A stretch of 64,000 nt of DNA from Sphaerosporella brunnea (lineage: Eukaryota; Ascomycota; Pezizomycetes; Pezizales; Pyronemataceae): NCBI GenBank assembly GCA_008704415.1, contig VXIS01000193.1, forward strand, positions 26,722 through 90,721, written 5' to 3'. The translations under genes and the position numbers were made by a program. Below, piece by piece: positions 37,511 to 47,895 of the stretch (position 1 is its first letter; every line of letters starts with the position of its first letter). The notes below the pieces were generated by a model. It saw only the letters and a list, made by a program, of their open reading frames with translations. It did no database searches and was not told the origin of the DNA.

Positions 37511-37717
37511 GTTAGTTGCCGGTTCCCATAGAAAAATAGTTTTTTCCAGGGTACAAAATAACTCACCATTCGTGCGCATACAAATGAATAATGACAACTG
37601 TGTTGGTCTAACACCTTGCAGTTGTTACAGGTTATTCACCATGAGTTATATGGCAAAAAGTGGTTAGTTGCCGGTTCCTAAAGAAAAATAGTTTTTTCCA
37701 GGGTACAAAATAACTCA
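37511..37717 (+). repeat. Pair of ~56-bp direct repeats inside an interruption of the minisatellite
   Basis: The sequence TTAGTTGCCGGTTCC ... AATAGTTTTTTCCAGGGTAC followed by AAAATAACTCAC occurs at ~37511-37566 and again at ~37662-37717, 151 bp apart with only a few differences. The pair lies in a ~530-bp stretch that separates two blocks of minisatellite units. Confidence 0.8.
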
Positions 37718-37857
37718 CATCACGTTGCGCCCGACCGTTATACTGGAACGTACCCGGTGGGTATATGAGGGGAGTGTAACGAAGAGGGTCGAGAACAGCC
37801 TGGAGGGGCCCAAGGTACTCGCGTACAGAGGGGGCAAGAACGAGAGCTGGGAGTCAG

Positions 37858-38660
37858 CCATATCGTCTCAACTAGGGAGGCGGGAGCGGGGATTCCATCA
37901 CTTACCACCTGCATGGCAAAGCGAGCCGAACGTCACCCATATCGTCTCAACTAGGGAGGCGGGAGCTGGGATTCCATCCACTTACGAGCTGCATGACAAA
38001 GCGAGCCGAACGTCAGCCATATTGTCTCAACCAGGGAGGCGGGAGCATGGATTCCATTTCTTACCCACTTCATACCCACGTGAGAACGTCAGCCATATCG
38101 TCTCAAGCATGGAGGCGCGAGGGAATCGGGTTCACTTACCACCTGCATTGCACAGTGAGTCAAACATCAGCTATATCGTCTCGTCCAGAAAGGTGCGGTG
38201 ATATAATTCTCTTACGCGCTGCCACAACAAATGAGTCGAATGTCAGCTGTACCATTAACATGAAGCGAAATTAATGTCATCCTCTTACAAACTGCAGTAG
38301 GCAGTCAGCACAACGTCAACCGTATTGTCAGTGAGTGAGGAGTGGCAATGTGGCTTACTTACTTCCTGCCGCGCCAAGTGATCCGAGCATCAGCCATGTT
38401 GTCAGAAAGGGAGGTATCGTGAGCTAGTTCACTCACCTTCTATCAAGGGTAGAGAGCTGAATGTCAGCGGTACGGCCTCAATGAGGGGCAGTGTAGAAGT
38501 TCAGTTCACCCGCTGCGACACAAAAAGGAGTTGAATGTTAGCGATTCTCGGCGCTTGTTGGATGGTGGCAGTGCTCATACTCGCTGCCACAAATTTCAGC
38601 CATAGCTTTGGAGAGATAGCAAGGGAGTCTGCTTACTGTCTGCAACGCAATACGAGTTGA
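37858..38660 (+). repeat. Second, more diverged block of the minisatellite
   Basis: Units resembling the 80-bp repeat (CAGCCATATCGTCTCAACTA, GGGAGGCGGGAGCGGGGATT) start at about 37855. They become increasingly diverged toward 38660, just before the stop of the STAND gene at 38690. Confidence 0.75.
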
Positions 38661-38689
38661 TAATTAGCCGTAGCTTCAGTCATGGAAGG

Positions 38690-40721
38690 TTAAAGGTATC
38701 TGTTAACCTGTAATAGGTTTCTACACTCGTCCCCATATAGATAAACAAAGGCTCCGTTTTCGAGCAGCATCTTGACGACCTTATCGTGCTCCCTGATAGC
38801 TGCTGCATTCAAAGCACTGCCGTATAGGTCATCCCGACCGTTGATGTCGGCTCCATTCTCCAGTAGCTGCTTCACCGCCGTGTCGAGCCCAAGATATGAC
38901 GCCACCATCAGGCTGGTAACGTTTCGAGGGTGAGCGTGGGAGGATTCATGGGCCGTCTGGTACACAAGGAACCATGTCAGCAATCGCCTTGACGCACTAT
39001 CCAAAACTTCCAACGCAGAACCGGATAATTCCCGCTTCTCCCATATCTTGGCCTCTGAAACGTGATATAGCCAATTTTTAGCTGCATAATCTAGAAAGGC
39101 ATGCTTTCTGGTGTAATGATCGATTTCGTGTTCAGTTATTCGTGTCCGGTGGACGGAAGTTAGGACTAGAGGGTGGGTTTCGAAGACAGTAAACGAGAGA
39201 TAATAGATACAGCGCATAGAGAGGGTGAGGTTTGATTCGATCGGACACAGTGAGTGCTTCCACGCGGAACTTTCCGTGGTAGGAGTGGTGGTTGTTGGCT
39301 CCTTTATCAAGAATTCCCTCGCCGTTTGGTGGATCAGGTAGATCTTCGAGTCTATGGCTCTAACGAAAAGTCCACATATATCCTTCACAACGGTTTCAGC
39401 AGAGTATAGGCGGTACGACTCGAGGTCTTCGATTGATTTGTGATCAGATTGTATTGCCAGTGCGATGTTCATCTCGTCGAATGTGAGGGGTCTTGCAGCC
39501 GCGATGACTATTTGGAGAATAGTTTTAGCCTTTTCGGGGTTGCAACTGTCCTGAAGAAGTTTTTCATAAATGGCATCCAGGTTGGGCGGTAGGTTGTTAA
39601 GGGCTTCATGAAATTCGCTTTTGCTGGCCACTGGACAGTCTTGGAGTATTTGGAGGATAAGGGAAACCCAAAGGAATGTTTGGTCGGCGCGCTTGACAAG
39701 CTTATCTCGAAGATCTTTCCGTACGTCATCAGGGAGGTTCCACTTTTCCCCCAGTGCTTCAACTTCGGTGTTGATGACGAGGTCGATGTCGGTGTTGATG
39801 GCGAGTGTTTGGTCCTCCGCTTTCAATCTGATTGTTGGAAGCTTTCGGAATAGACTTTCGATAGAGCCATATGGACGACTAGTGAGAATGAATTTCAGGT
39901 TACGGCCTGTGCGATCCGCCGGCGTGTAAATGCTGACTAAAGACTTGATGAATTCGTTTCGAGTCAAATCTTCGCATTCGTCCAAACCATCGACGATACA
40001 AATGACATTGCCGCAGTCCGGGTCAGTTGTCGCTGCCGTGAAGATACGCCACAACGTGCCCAATTCTTTCGTAAATTTCTCGCCCTTGCCTTCGAACTCT
40101 GTCATGGCGTGTCTGATGAGGGATGTTTTCGCTTTGAAGAGCTGGTGCAGTAGCGCGGAAAGCGCAAATGTCGCAGTTTTCTGTTCTTCATTGTCATCTT
40201 TGAAGAAGAAAAAACAGACGGTGCTGGGTAGTTCTGATTGAGACACAAGTCTGTTGAGCTGGTCGACCAGGAATGAGGCCAACACAGACTTCCCACATCC
40301 CGGATCCCCCGACACCCACAAAAGGCTCGAGTTCTGTTCATGCCACCAGTGTCGATACTTTTCATGGTTGAGGAACCATTCAAGCGTTCCTGGCACTCGT
40401 GGTGGGTTTCTGCCCTTGTGGGACTCATAACTCGAAGTGTAGAGAGAGCGCAAGCATGACTGGGGGGCTGAAGGATCGAAGTCAGATCGAAGTTAACGTC
40501 TTTCCGATCGAACAAAGTCACTTACTTGAGGATCTGCCAGAGCGCTCCGGTTAGCCAACCCTAAGTGCCATCAAGCAGGACCATGCCACCACGCATATCC
40601 GATCAAAACATCATCGCTCGAGGGAGACTCACCCGCTAGAACCGTGAAAGTGCTGACCACCGTTCAAAGTTGACCCTTCGAAACTATTGTGTTGGGCGTG
40701 GATGTAGTTCGTGCCGTTCAT
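38690..40721 (-). CDS. STAND NTPase (NACHT-type NLR-like) with short Gly/Asn/Gln/His-rich N terminus and two ankyrin repeats
   Basis: Predicted signalling NTPase of the fungal NLR class. Three exons, 40721-40633, 40544-40526 (19 nt) and 40459-38690, give 625 residues. Residues 1-~36 (MNGTNYIHAQHNSFEGSTLN ...) are polar and lack a globular effector domain. The NACHT core follows: P-loop VSGDPGCGKSVLA (~87-99), Walker B VICIVDGLDECED, FILTSRP and a winged-helix region ending IYLIHQTAREFLI. Two ankyrin repeats end the protein (SLMVASYLGLDTAVKQLLEN; ALNAAAIREHDKVVKMLLEN). The exon 2/3 assembly is a prediction; an 8-nt microexon variant also keeps frame. The ankyrin array is unusually short and stops next to the minisatellite. 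Role in non-self recognition or cell death is inferred from the family. Confidence 0.85.
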
Positions 40722-42203
40722 GTCGTGACTGGTGGGTTTAGTCGTGTGTTCGTGTTCGGTGCTTTAGTTGTTGTTGCCGTTGAGATCGGTGATGAGAAGC
40801 AAGTCGCTAGGGCAAAAGAGAGGAGGAAGCTTGGGGCATATATAGAGCTTTCGGCAATGCGGAAATTGCAATTGTCCCCACGTTACCCCGCTGCCCCTCA
40901 TTTCTGCGGATGTGACGACGTTCAGTTGGCTGCGCTGTGTTCTGTTTGCAGACCGGCTTGCACAGACCCTACATGCATGAGCATGCGTTGCTGCTGCATA
41001 GATAGCCATCTGTTCTTGCGATTCGTCGCCAGCCGTGCCAGTCAGCAGTGTGTGCAACCCCAGCAATGCGGCGCTCAGTCGCCTGTCCCGCAGTTCACCA
41101 TCAATCGCTCGCCCACCCTCTTTTCTTGGTGTGGGATCGTGAGTTCAGGATATTTGTCTATGCATGTACTCGATATTGTGTTGTATGTATCGTTAAAGCT
41201 ATATGTAGCTCCATTGCTGCTCTCGAATACGGTCCGCTGCTGAAAACGCACTGATTTCGGCTATTCGTCGTCAAGATCGCAGGGTAGGGCTGAAATAGAG
41301 TAGACAGGTGGAACAGGGTGACAAATCCCGGTTGTCGATCGGGTGACCTCCGCCGCTGCAGCAACGAACGATGAGCACCGACGGATCCGGATCCGCTTTG
41401 GCAAGACGGCAGGACAATGCATAATGCATTCGTTGAGCACACTCACACCACCCAGCAGGGCCAACACCCCCACAGCTATATTTACCGAACATACACTGAA
41501 AGATTGCAGGCTCTGGTGCACTGACATCTAGCGATGGAAAAAAATTACGATCGGATACCGCCTCATACGGTGCGCGAATGTCCGGTCTGGGACGTCATTT
41601 TCGTGGTTTCTGAGCGGGCGTGGCGAGGCTCGTATGTATCCAGATCTCGTCACTTTGTCGTTTGTTAACTAGTTACGCCCGGAGCCGACAAATCGACTGC
41701 GGGTCTACCTTTCAAAGTGGTCTATTCATCATGTAGAGTAGGGCTGGCAATTCGTTCTGAGAACTGAACGGTTTAGCGACCGCTACCTGTGCCACAATGC
41801 GGGCTGTTTGGAGAAAGTTACACCAAAAAATCACAACAAAGGAAGCGAGCAGAGGTTCTCACTAAGAGAGTGAAGAAGCGGCAAAAGCGCACCAGGAGCC
41901 TCAGGCTGGCTATCTTGGCAGCCCGGCCGTCACGGCCCGGCTGAATGGGTAAGCCGGGCTGCCTCATGACGAGTGATCCCTCGTGCAGCGCTCCGCGTTG
42001 CTCAGCCCCCTTCAATGAACATTCGCAATGTAATGGAACTGTTGGCCTTGTGCCTATACAATGGTTTCTCCACCAATGAAAGTAAAATCTTTCGACCTGG
42101 GGCACTTTCTGGGCGTGGCGAGGTGAACCTTGGCCGGTCAAGAGGTTTCAGTCAAGCCATAAGTCAATCACTGCAAGGCCGGCCACTAAATCTGGAAGCA
42201 AAT
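40722..42203. other. Upstream of the first STAND gene; probable decayed hAT-like sequence
   Basis: The first ~150 bp should be the STAND-gene promoter and leader. From 41900 to 41970 there is a GC-rich palindromic patch (GGCAGCCCGGCCGTCACGGC; AAGCCGGGCTGCC) like the subterminal repeats of the hAT MITEs, so a decayed copy is likely. ORFs around 40764-41530 overlap on both strands and are not supported. Confidence 0.4.
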
Positions 42204-42423
42204 GGGTGACTTCCCGTCGCTCTATTTGGACCGAATAGAACAATTACCTATACGCTGGATTGGAAGTTTCGACCTGATTTTTGGCGTTCTATCGCCGCCA
42301 AATAGACCGTTGCTACTCAGGTATAGACAGGGGGGGTCCCCACCATACAGCACGTTGAGATTGGTTATTTGTTGCATAGAACATCGATCTATTCGGCCGC
42401 TATAGGGCGACGGGAAGTCACCC
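42204..42423. mobile_element. Inverted-repeat element with GGGTGACTTCCCGT ends (220 bp)
   Basis: Ends GGGTGACTTCCCGTCGC and GCGACGGGAAGTCACCC are perfect inverted repeats, with further pairing inward (GACCGAATAGA / TCTATTCGGCC). AAT flanks both sides (42201-42203, 42424-42426). Termini resemble the element at 47654. A 3-bp duplication suggests a Harbinger-like mechanism. Confidence 0.8.
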
Positions 42424-43033
42424 AATATATTCACAGAAATAACTTCAGAGAACACAGTCATGCATGCAGTGGCGATCGGTGTTTTGTCGAAGGTTTTGCC
42501 GCGGATGCACCTAATTGAACTGCGGTGCGAGTCAAACAGCCGGGCCGCCGAGGTAGCCCATGCAGCCATTGGGCATGAGAAAGCCGAGGCCGAGTGTACC
42601 TCGGCAGGGATAAAATTCTTTAAATCCCGATCCTATTTCTGTTTCTATTCGGCGGGGGGGGGGCCCACCTCCTATCGCTATCCTTTAGATACCCTGTTCT
42701 AACGCCCGATCGGCTCTCTAACGGCCTCTATAGACTCGCGGGAAGTCCTCCAGCACTGGACGGTTCCCCTGGACTCGGCAACTTGGGACGCCGGCGCGGC
42801 GGCATGGACTCAGCGGTGGTAGATGGGCTTTCTCTCGGCACTGGGAGCTTGTATACGTACTATAGATCTGGGAGTTTGTTGAGTAGATCGATGTTGTTGT
42901 TTATGACTGGAGTGGTGGCGACATTATGGAGTTCCCACCAACGGATAAGCAACGGTTGGGATTACGGACGGGTTATTGATACCCGTTTAAACAGTCGCTA
43001 ACGGAAGTCGATTTGCCAAACGCGCCCTAACTA
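42424..43033. other. Non-coding stretch with a lone transposon end
   Basis: A CGGGAAGTCCTCC at 42739-42751 resembles the right end of the 42204 and 47654 elements but lacks a partner. A G-run lies at 42653-42663. CCAAACGCGCCC at ~43016 resembles a Harbinger-type end. No gene is supported. Confidence 0.35.
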
Positions 43034-43244
43034 CTATCGCGTTGCCCCCAATGTCGTTTTTTCCCCAATGTCGCGCTGAAAAATACGCCGGCTGGCTCAG
43101 AAATACGCGGGCAGCTTTGTCGGGGACCTCGCGTAGCAACCACCACTCAGAAACGTTGCCCGTTGCCATGCGTATTTCTGAGCCAGCCGGCGTACTTTTC
43201 AGCGCGACATTGGGGAAAAAACGACATTGGGAGCAACGCGATAG
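43034..43244. mobile_element. Palindromic TA-flanked MITE (211 bp)
   Basis: Inverted arms of about 75 bp begin CTATCGCGTTGC and include CAATGTCGTTTTTTCCCCAA and GCCGGCTGGCTCAGAAATAC. The right arm is the reverse complement with few differences. TA flanks at 43032-43033 and 43245-43246. No coding capacity. Confidence 0.85.
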
Positions 43245-44849
43245 TAAGCGCGCGATGTAACCTCCGACCCTTAACCCTGACCCTAGGTATCTCAACGTAC
43301 ACCCTTACCAGGTACAGAGTGATTGATACTGCTCATGCTAAAGGAGTCTTCGTGGGACGCTAAAAAGGCATATGGATATGGGTCACCGAGGTGCTCAGAA
43401 GGTCTCGACTGGTGACAAAACCACTGAATGGGTCGCCCGTCAAAAGCCAATAACGTCCCAATTCCCAGTTGTCACCCGTCAATATCGAGCTGTACCGCTC
43501 TTTATCGGCCAGTAACGGCACATCTGTATAGCTACCAGCTCTAAACCAGAGCTAAAGGACCCTGTGCTGAGATACAGTACCCGAGTGACACCCTGTGTTT
43601 GTGTGGCGGAGAGACGCAGTGCAGCGGATGAAGCAAAACGCTTTCTTGTAGGATCACCAACCGGAGAAGGACTTCGAATTCTGTACTACGCCTGTCCCCG
43701 AAGGCCTCTGACCCAGTAATACCTCCACACTTGCGCTTTCGGTGGTTCGAGGGGTTGATGCGGCGATATTACTTTGATCTGAACCGGTCTGCCTCGGGTT
43801 TATAGAAGCGTTACCAGAGCCGGCACAGCCATCCGATACAGGTACAGTAGATAGATTCACAACTCGTCCCAGCCGCCTTCCGAGCGCCCGCAAGATCCAC
43901 TACGGACCGGTAGGGGGATGGGATGCTAAAATTCTTAGTTCGGGGTTTTCCCGAACACCAGTGGTCAACCGAGAAATTTGAGGTGTACCGTGCAGGATAA
44001 CGTTTCCACGCCCAATTGTCGACCGCAGATGCGGACAGTTCACCCAGTTTGACTTCTGCCATCGCCAGATCGGCAGCGCTGATTGGAGAGGTTAAGCCGG
44101 CCTGAATACGAGCCGAAGCGGAGAAATCGGAGAAAACAGAGATGTTCGGCTGAAACGAGCTGCAAACGGCATCAGATTACGGGTTAGCTTGCATATCGCA
44201 GAACCAACCAACGGGCGCCAGCGAGCTCGAAGGCCAACCTTCAGCCAAAAGTTTAATTAACCATTAGAGAGCACACGTTGCGATGTTTCAGTCGCGAACT
44301 TTGCAGGCCCGCTGTCGCGAGGCTTGCACTATCCAGATGTGGGAGGTACTCCGATACACATGTAGAGTACTAGTACATACATACAAGAGAACCGATCCAA
44401 GGCAAGAATACCGATTTTTAGCGCGTTGCATCATGTCTAGTTGCATCATGCACCAAGCTGTTATATAAACAGCCAGCAAAGTAGCGTACTCAGGTAGGCA
44501 TCCAACCACCTCCTCTTCCAATCACGACAAATCACCTCCATCGCTCTCACCATTCGTCTGGCGCGCCCGCGCTAGGCTTTTGCAGATCAACAGTTTTTTG
44601 ATTGTTTGTGCGGGGGAAAACCTCCGCATTATTGTCATTTGTTTTGTTGAGTGCGGGGAATGCGGGGAGCAATTGTGACCATAGATTCGGTTGGCCTTGT
44701 TGACGAGTAGTGTTGTGAAGGCCATAAATATATGAGCACCATTTGACTAGTACTTACAAAGAGTCCTCCAACTTCATCACATTGCTGAACCTTTTCCACC
44801 TCTCACAACTCCACGAGTCTTTCCATCGCTACAAACCAAACACTTCACG
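43245..44849. other. Non-coding stretch and promoter of the gene at 44850
   Basis: 1.6 kb with only short overlapping ORFs. A TATA-like TAAATATAT at ~44726-44734 and a leader rich in CACTTC/CATCAC precede the 44850 ATG and probably form its promoter. Confidence 0.4.
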
Positions 44850-45800
44850 ATGGTCTTATTTCCCGGTGTGAAGCAGGCTAAATCTGGCGCCTACTACTAC
44901 GACGACAACGACGTCAAGATGATCAAAATCCCTGTCGGAAACTGCACAGGCGACTACATCCTCACTCCGGCCGAGCTCAAGCGCTACTTCGGTGTCGACC
45001 CTGCGCGCATGGGGCCGCTTCCCGAATACCTCATTGCGCCGCATCTCGACAGTACCTGGAACGAAGGTCGTTCCAAAAACACGGGACGCACCTGGTGGGA
45101 CATCACCGGCGAGGTCGTCGCCTACAGGCCCATCGAGTGGGTTCCCATCGTGCGCGAGCTGAACACTATCCCCTACAGCCACTTCGAGGTTGAATACAAA
45201 AAGACGACGACCAAAATTCAGACCTCCGAGCTCTACGGCCACGCTGAGGCCTCGTTCACCATCGCCCTCGGCGCGAGCTGGAAGGGCATCAAAGTCGAGG
45301 CTTCCACCACCACCAGCATCGAGGCCAGCTATAAAACTTCCACCGAGCTCCACGAAGAGATCGTCGAGAAGGGCAAGCGAGGTGACGTCGTCATCAAGGA
45401 ACTCGCCATGGGCATGGCTCTCAAGGTGAAGCGTGTTTATGAACGCAACGTCAAGCTGTACCTCAACGACGAAAGCAAGAAGGATTCTCTCACCTGGGAC
45501 GGACCAGCTTGGGGCGAGCTCTGGGTCGGTGCTAATGACCTCCGTGATGTCGGCGCTCTGCAATTCAATCCCATCATTATGTCCGGAAGCGGATACAGCA
45601 AAAGCTTGTACTTGCAGGTCCTTCCAGTCTTCAACGCAGACAAGAAGTTGACGAATATGCATCTGGCGCTTAGCAACAAGGGCTGGACCGATTGGTATGC
45701 TTACCCTGGCGGGTCGCATATTCCCAACCCCCCTAGGGTAGAGACGATTCCTCTTCCCGACAACAAGAAGCCTTTGGTTACTTTTATTGCTGTGAATTAA
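44850..45800 (+). CDS. Hypothetical beta-rich protein, candidate aerolysin-like pore-forming protein
   Basis: Single exon, 316 residues, no signal peptide and no helical membrane segment. Residues ~115-200 form a long stretch of alternating polar/small residues: FEVEYKKTTTKIQTSEL, SFTIALGASW, KVEASTTTSIEASYKTSTEL, then MALKVKRVYERN. Ser/Thr-rich alternating strands around an insertion hairpin are typical of aerolysin-type pore-forming modules. The flanking parts (Tyr/Trp-rich; WWDITGEVVAYRPIEW; GWTDWYAYPGG) could be binding regions. Composition is strongly coding (high GC third positions), unlike the surrounding repeats. I do not recognise a named family, so the pore-forming reading is inference; a structural or lectin-like role is equally possible. 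If correct it would be a toxin-like protein; it is only described here. Confidence 0.6.
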   Translation: MVLFPGVKQAKSGAYYYDDNDVKMIKIPVGNCTGDYILTPAELKRYFGVDPARMGPLPEYLIAPHLDSTWNEGRSKNTGRTWWDITGEVVAYRPIEWVPIVRELNTIPYSHFEVEYKKTTTKIQTSELYGHAEASFTIALGASWKGIKVEASTTTSIEASYKTSTELHEEIVEKGKRGDVVIKELAMGMALKVKRVYERNVKLYLNDESKKDSLTWDGPAWGELWVGANDLRDVGALQFNPIIMSGSGYSKSLYLQVLPVFNADKKLTNMHLALSNKGWTDWYAYPGGSHIPNPPRVETIPLPDNKKPLVTFIAVN

Positions 45801-46222
45801 TTGCTGTAAAGAATGGTAGAGAGGCTGGACATCATAAGCTGGTCAACAGCCAGTGTCTGCACCTGTATCTCTTTTTGTCTTTATCTTCCTGTCTCCCCTT
45901 CTGGTAGCTTGTTGCAAGCTTTTCCCTGGAAGGCTTTGGTTTGCAGGCAAATAGCTATGTCGTCAATTCAGACTGGAGTTTGGCCAAATACTTCAAAATG
46001 GGATGTTGTCCTTGTAATGATTAGCGGTGATAAATGCGTCGGGGGTTGGTAAGTCGACATGTGGGACGTCAGGGTTGTTAATAAGCGGTGTTCGGTCGAC
46101 GTCAACGAACGATTAGAGGAAGCCGTTGTCTGCGCGATGTCCAGGGTTGGTGGGTTAAGAGAATGATAAATGGATGTACCCTCTAGGCTTCTCCGCTTCG
46201 ACTCCGATTGGGCAGGCGACAG
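45801..46222. other. Downstream region of the gene at 44850
   Basis: About 420 bp up to a hAT MITE. It presumably holds the 3' UTR. No gene is recognised. Confidence 0.45.
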
Positions 46223-46677
46223 CAGTGTTCTCAGTAGCCAGCCCAAACAGCCGGGCGGGCTGGGCCGGCTGCTTTAAGCAGCCAGCCCGGCGGGCTTTTT
46301 GCATCAGCCCAAACGGCCCAGCCTGCTTTCGGGCCAGCCCGGCTGCCAGAGCTTTGAGTGATCTCCGGTGAAGACCGGCCAGTGCAAGTGGCGGGGTTCA
46401 ATCGGCGCCGATAGACTTATCAGGCTCTGTGATGTTATACTAAACTCCTATCTAGTGATCTCCTCCTAGTCATCATTTTATACGGCGAACATCTTTACGT
46501 ACTTTTCATTTCATAGCAGTAGTTTACATCACGGTGGTGGTATTTGTCGTCATTGTGGGCTGCAGCCCAAACAGCCGGGCGGGCTTTTTGATCAGCCCAA
46601 ACAGCCAGCCGGGCTGTTCGATCAGCCCACATCCGCCCAACGAAGCCGGCCGGGCGGGCTGGCTGTTGAGAACACTG
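46223..46677. mobile_element. hAT-type MITE (455 bp) with intact target duplication
   Basis: Ends CAGTGTTCTCAGTAGCCAGCC and GGCTGGCTGTTGAGAACACTG are inverted; the 8-bp flanks GGCGACAG (46215-46222 and 46678-46685) are identical. The interior subterminal parts are full of AGCCC, GGGCTGATC and CCGGGCGGGCT motifs, as in the copies at 15235 and 17202. The central ~150 bp are A/T-richer and unrelated. Confidence 0.9.
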
Positions 46678-46884
46678 GGCGACAGCTCTACTATGATAGC
46701 AAAAACATGAGCTAGTCGTCCTCTCAACCTCGAAGCCGAATACATTGCCTGTCTGCTCTGAAGCCTCCAGAGAAACTCAGCGGCAGAAGGATACGCCCGA
46801 CAAGACTATCAATCTCAAACCGCTTATCTTCCTATCACATCCGGAAACACCAAGGCGCGCACGAAGCACATCGATATCCGATTA

Positions 46885-47026
46885 GGGCCGCTCAGTCGGG
46901 CGTTTTTGACTTGGATATCCGAATTTTCAACCGCCTGTTTATCGATGTCTGCAAGCCATTTGACGCTGAAACTGGCCTTAAATCCAGAAACGTCGAAAAA
47001 AATATAAATGCCTGTCTGAGCGGCCC
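46885..47026 (+). mobile_element. 142-bp mariner-type MITE, copy 3
   Basis: Ends GGGCCGCTCAGTCGGGCGT and GCCTGTCTGAGCGGCCC with TA flanks at 46883-46884 and 47027-47028. The interior is nearly identical to the other two copies. Confidence 0.9.
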
Positions 47027-47653
47027 TATTTCACAACAGGACACCTCCAGGACCACGAGCGCTCGATCGTCGAATTCGCGTATGTCAACATCGACGACAA
47101 CCTCGCTGATACCATGACGAGGCCCCTGACTGCGGAGAAGCACAGGAGCCTTATCTCTCGGATGAGCTTGAAGCGATGGATATCTGAGCTTGTTTTCGCT
47201 ATTTCTTACGGCAAACTTTTCTAATTGCTAGGAAGTATCCACCCGAGCGCTCTATTGATTACCGTATTTTTTGGAGCGAAAGGTTGTCTTTTCTTAAGGC
47301 GCCACCAAGAAATCTACAGCGTTTTTTTCATCCAGCGAGTGATGGGCTCGCCTCAGTGCGACTGCCGAATATCCATAGTTTTCAACCACGACATGAGAAC
47401 GCGAGTGGCTTCATTCACCGAAGTCCAAGCCCAGCGGCTTACTCATCCCTAACAGTACCTCGACGGGAATCGAAATTGGTTGCGTTTGCTACCAGTAGTG
47501 TGGGCATAAACCTTGTCCTAGACATCGCCCACTCGGAGGAGGTCCGGTTTTGTTTGGCTTCGAGGCACTGCTGATCGCCCGAGTTGCAGCCATTTGGCGC
47601 CGATGGAGCATTGGATCAAAACCGCGTTGCTTAGAATGGACCCTCCTTCTACT
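47027..47653. other. Non-coding stretch
   Basis: About 630 bp; ORFs at 47225-47574 are short and overlapping. No domain or repeat is recognised. Confidence 0.35.
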
Positions 47654-47895
47654 GGATGACTTCCCGTGAGACTTTAGAACGGGTTTGAAACCGGGAATTT
47701 AGATTTGGAAGTTGTCGCACTCCCGTAAAAATTAGAACCAGAATTTGGAAAATCTTAATTATCTAGACTTTATTATGCAGCTTTACCCTAACCCAGCAAT
47801 TAGCGCTCTAATTATTAGGAGCTGCGTTCCAAAGGGCTTAGGAGAGGGTAACTGTTAGGGGTCCTTAGAATCTAAAATCTCACGGGAATTCATCC
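47654..47895. mobile_element. Inverted-repeat element with GGATGACTTCCCGTGAGA ends (242 bp)
   Basis: Left end GGATGACTTCCCGTGAGAC and right end TCTCACGGGAATTCATCC pair over ~24 bp with two mismatches. ACT flanks both sides (47651-47653, 47896-47898). Same terminal core (TGACTTCCCGT) as the element at 42204. Confidence 0.7.

Noticed and set aside
40689..41254. ORFs upstream of the first STAND gene on the + strand
   Set aside because: They overlap its first exon and promoter and lack domains or splice support.
44856..45719. 287-codon minus ORF opposite the 44850 gene
   Set aside because: Antisense shadow due to strong third-position GC bias of the + strand gene.
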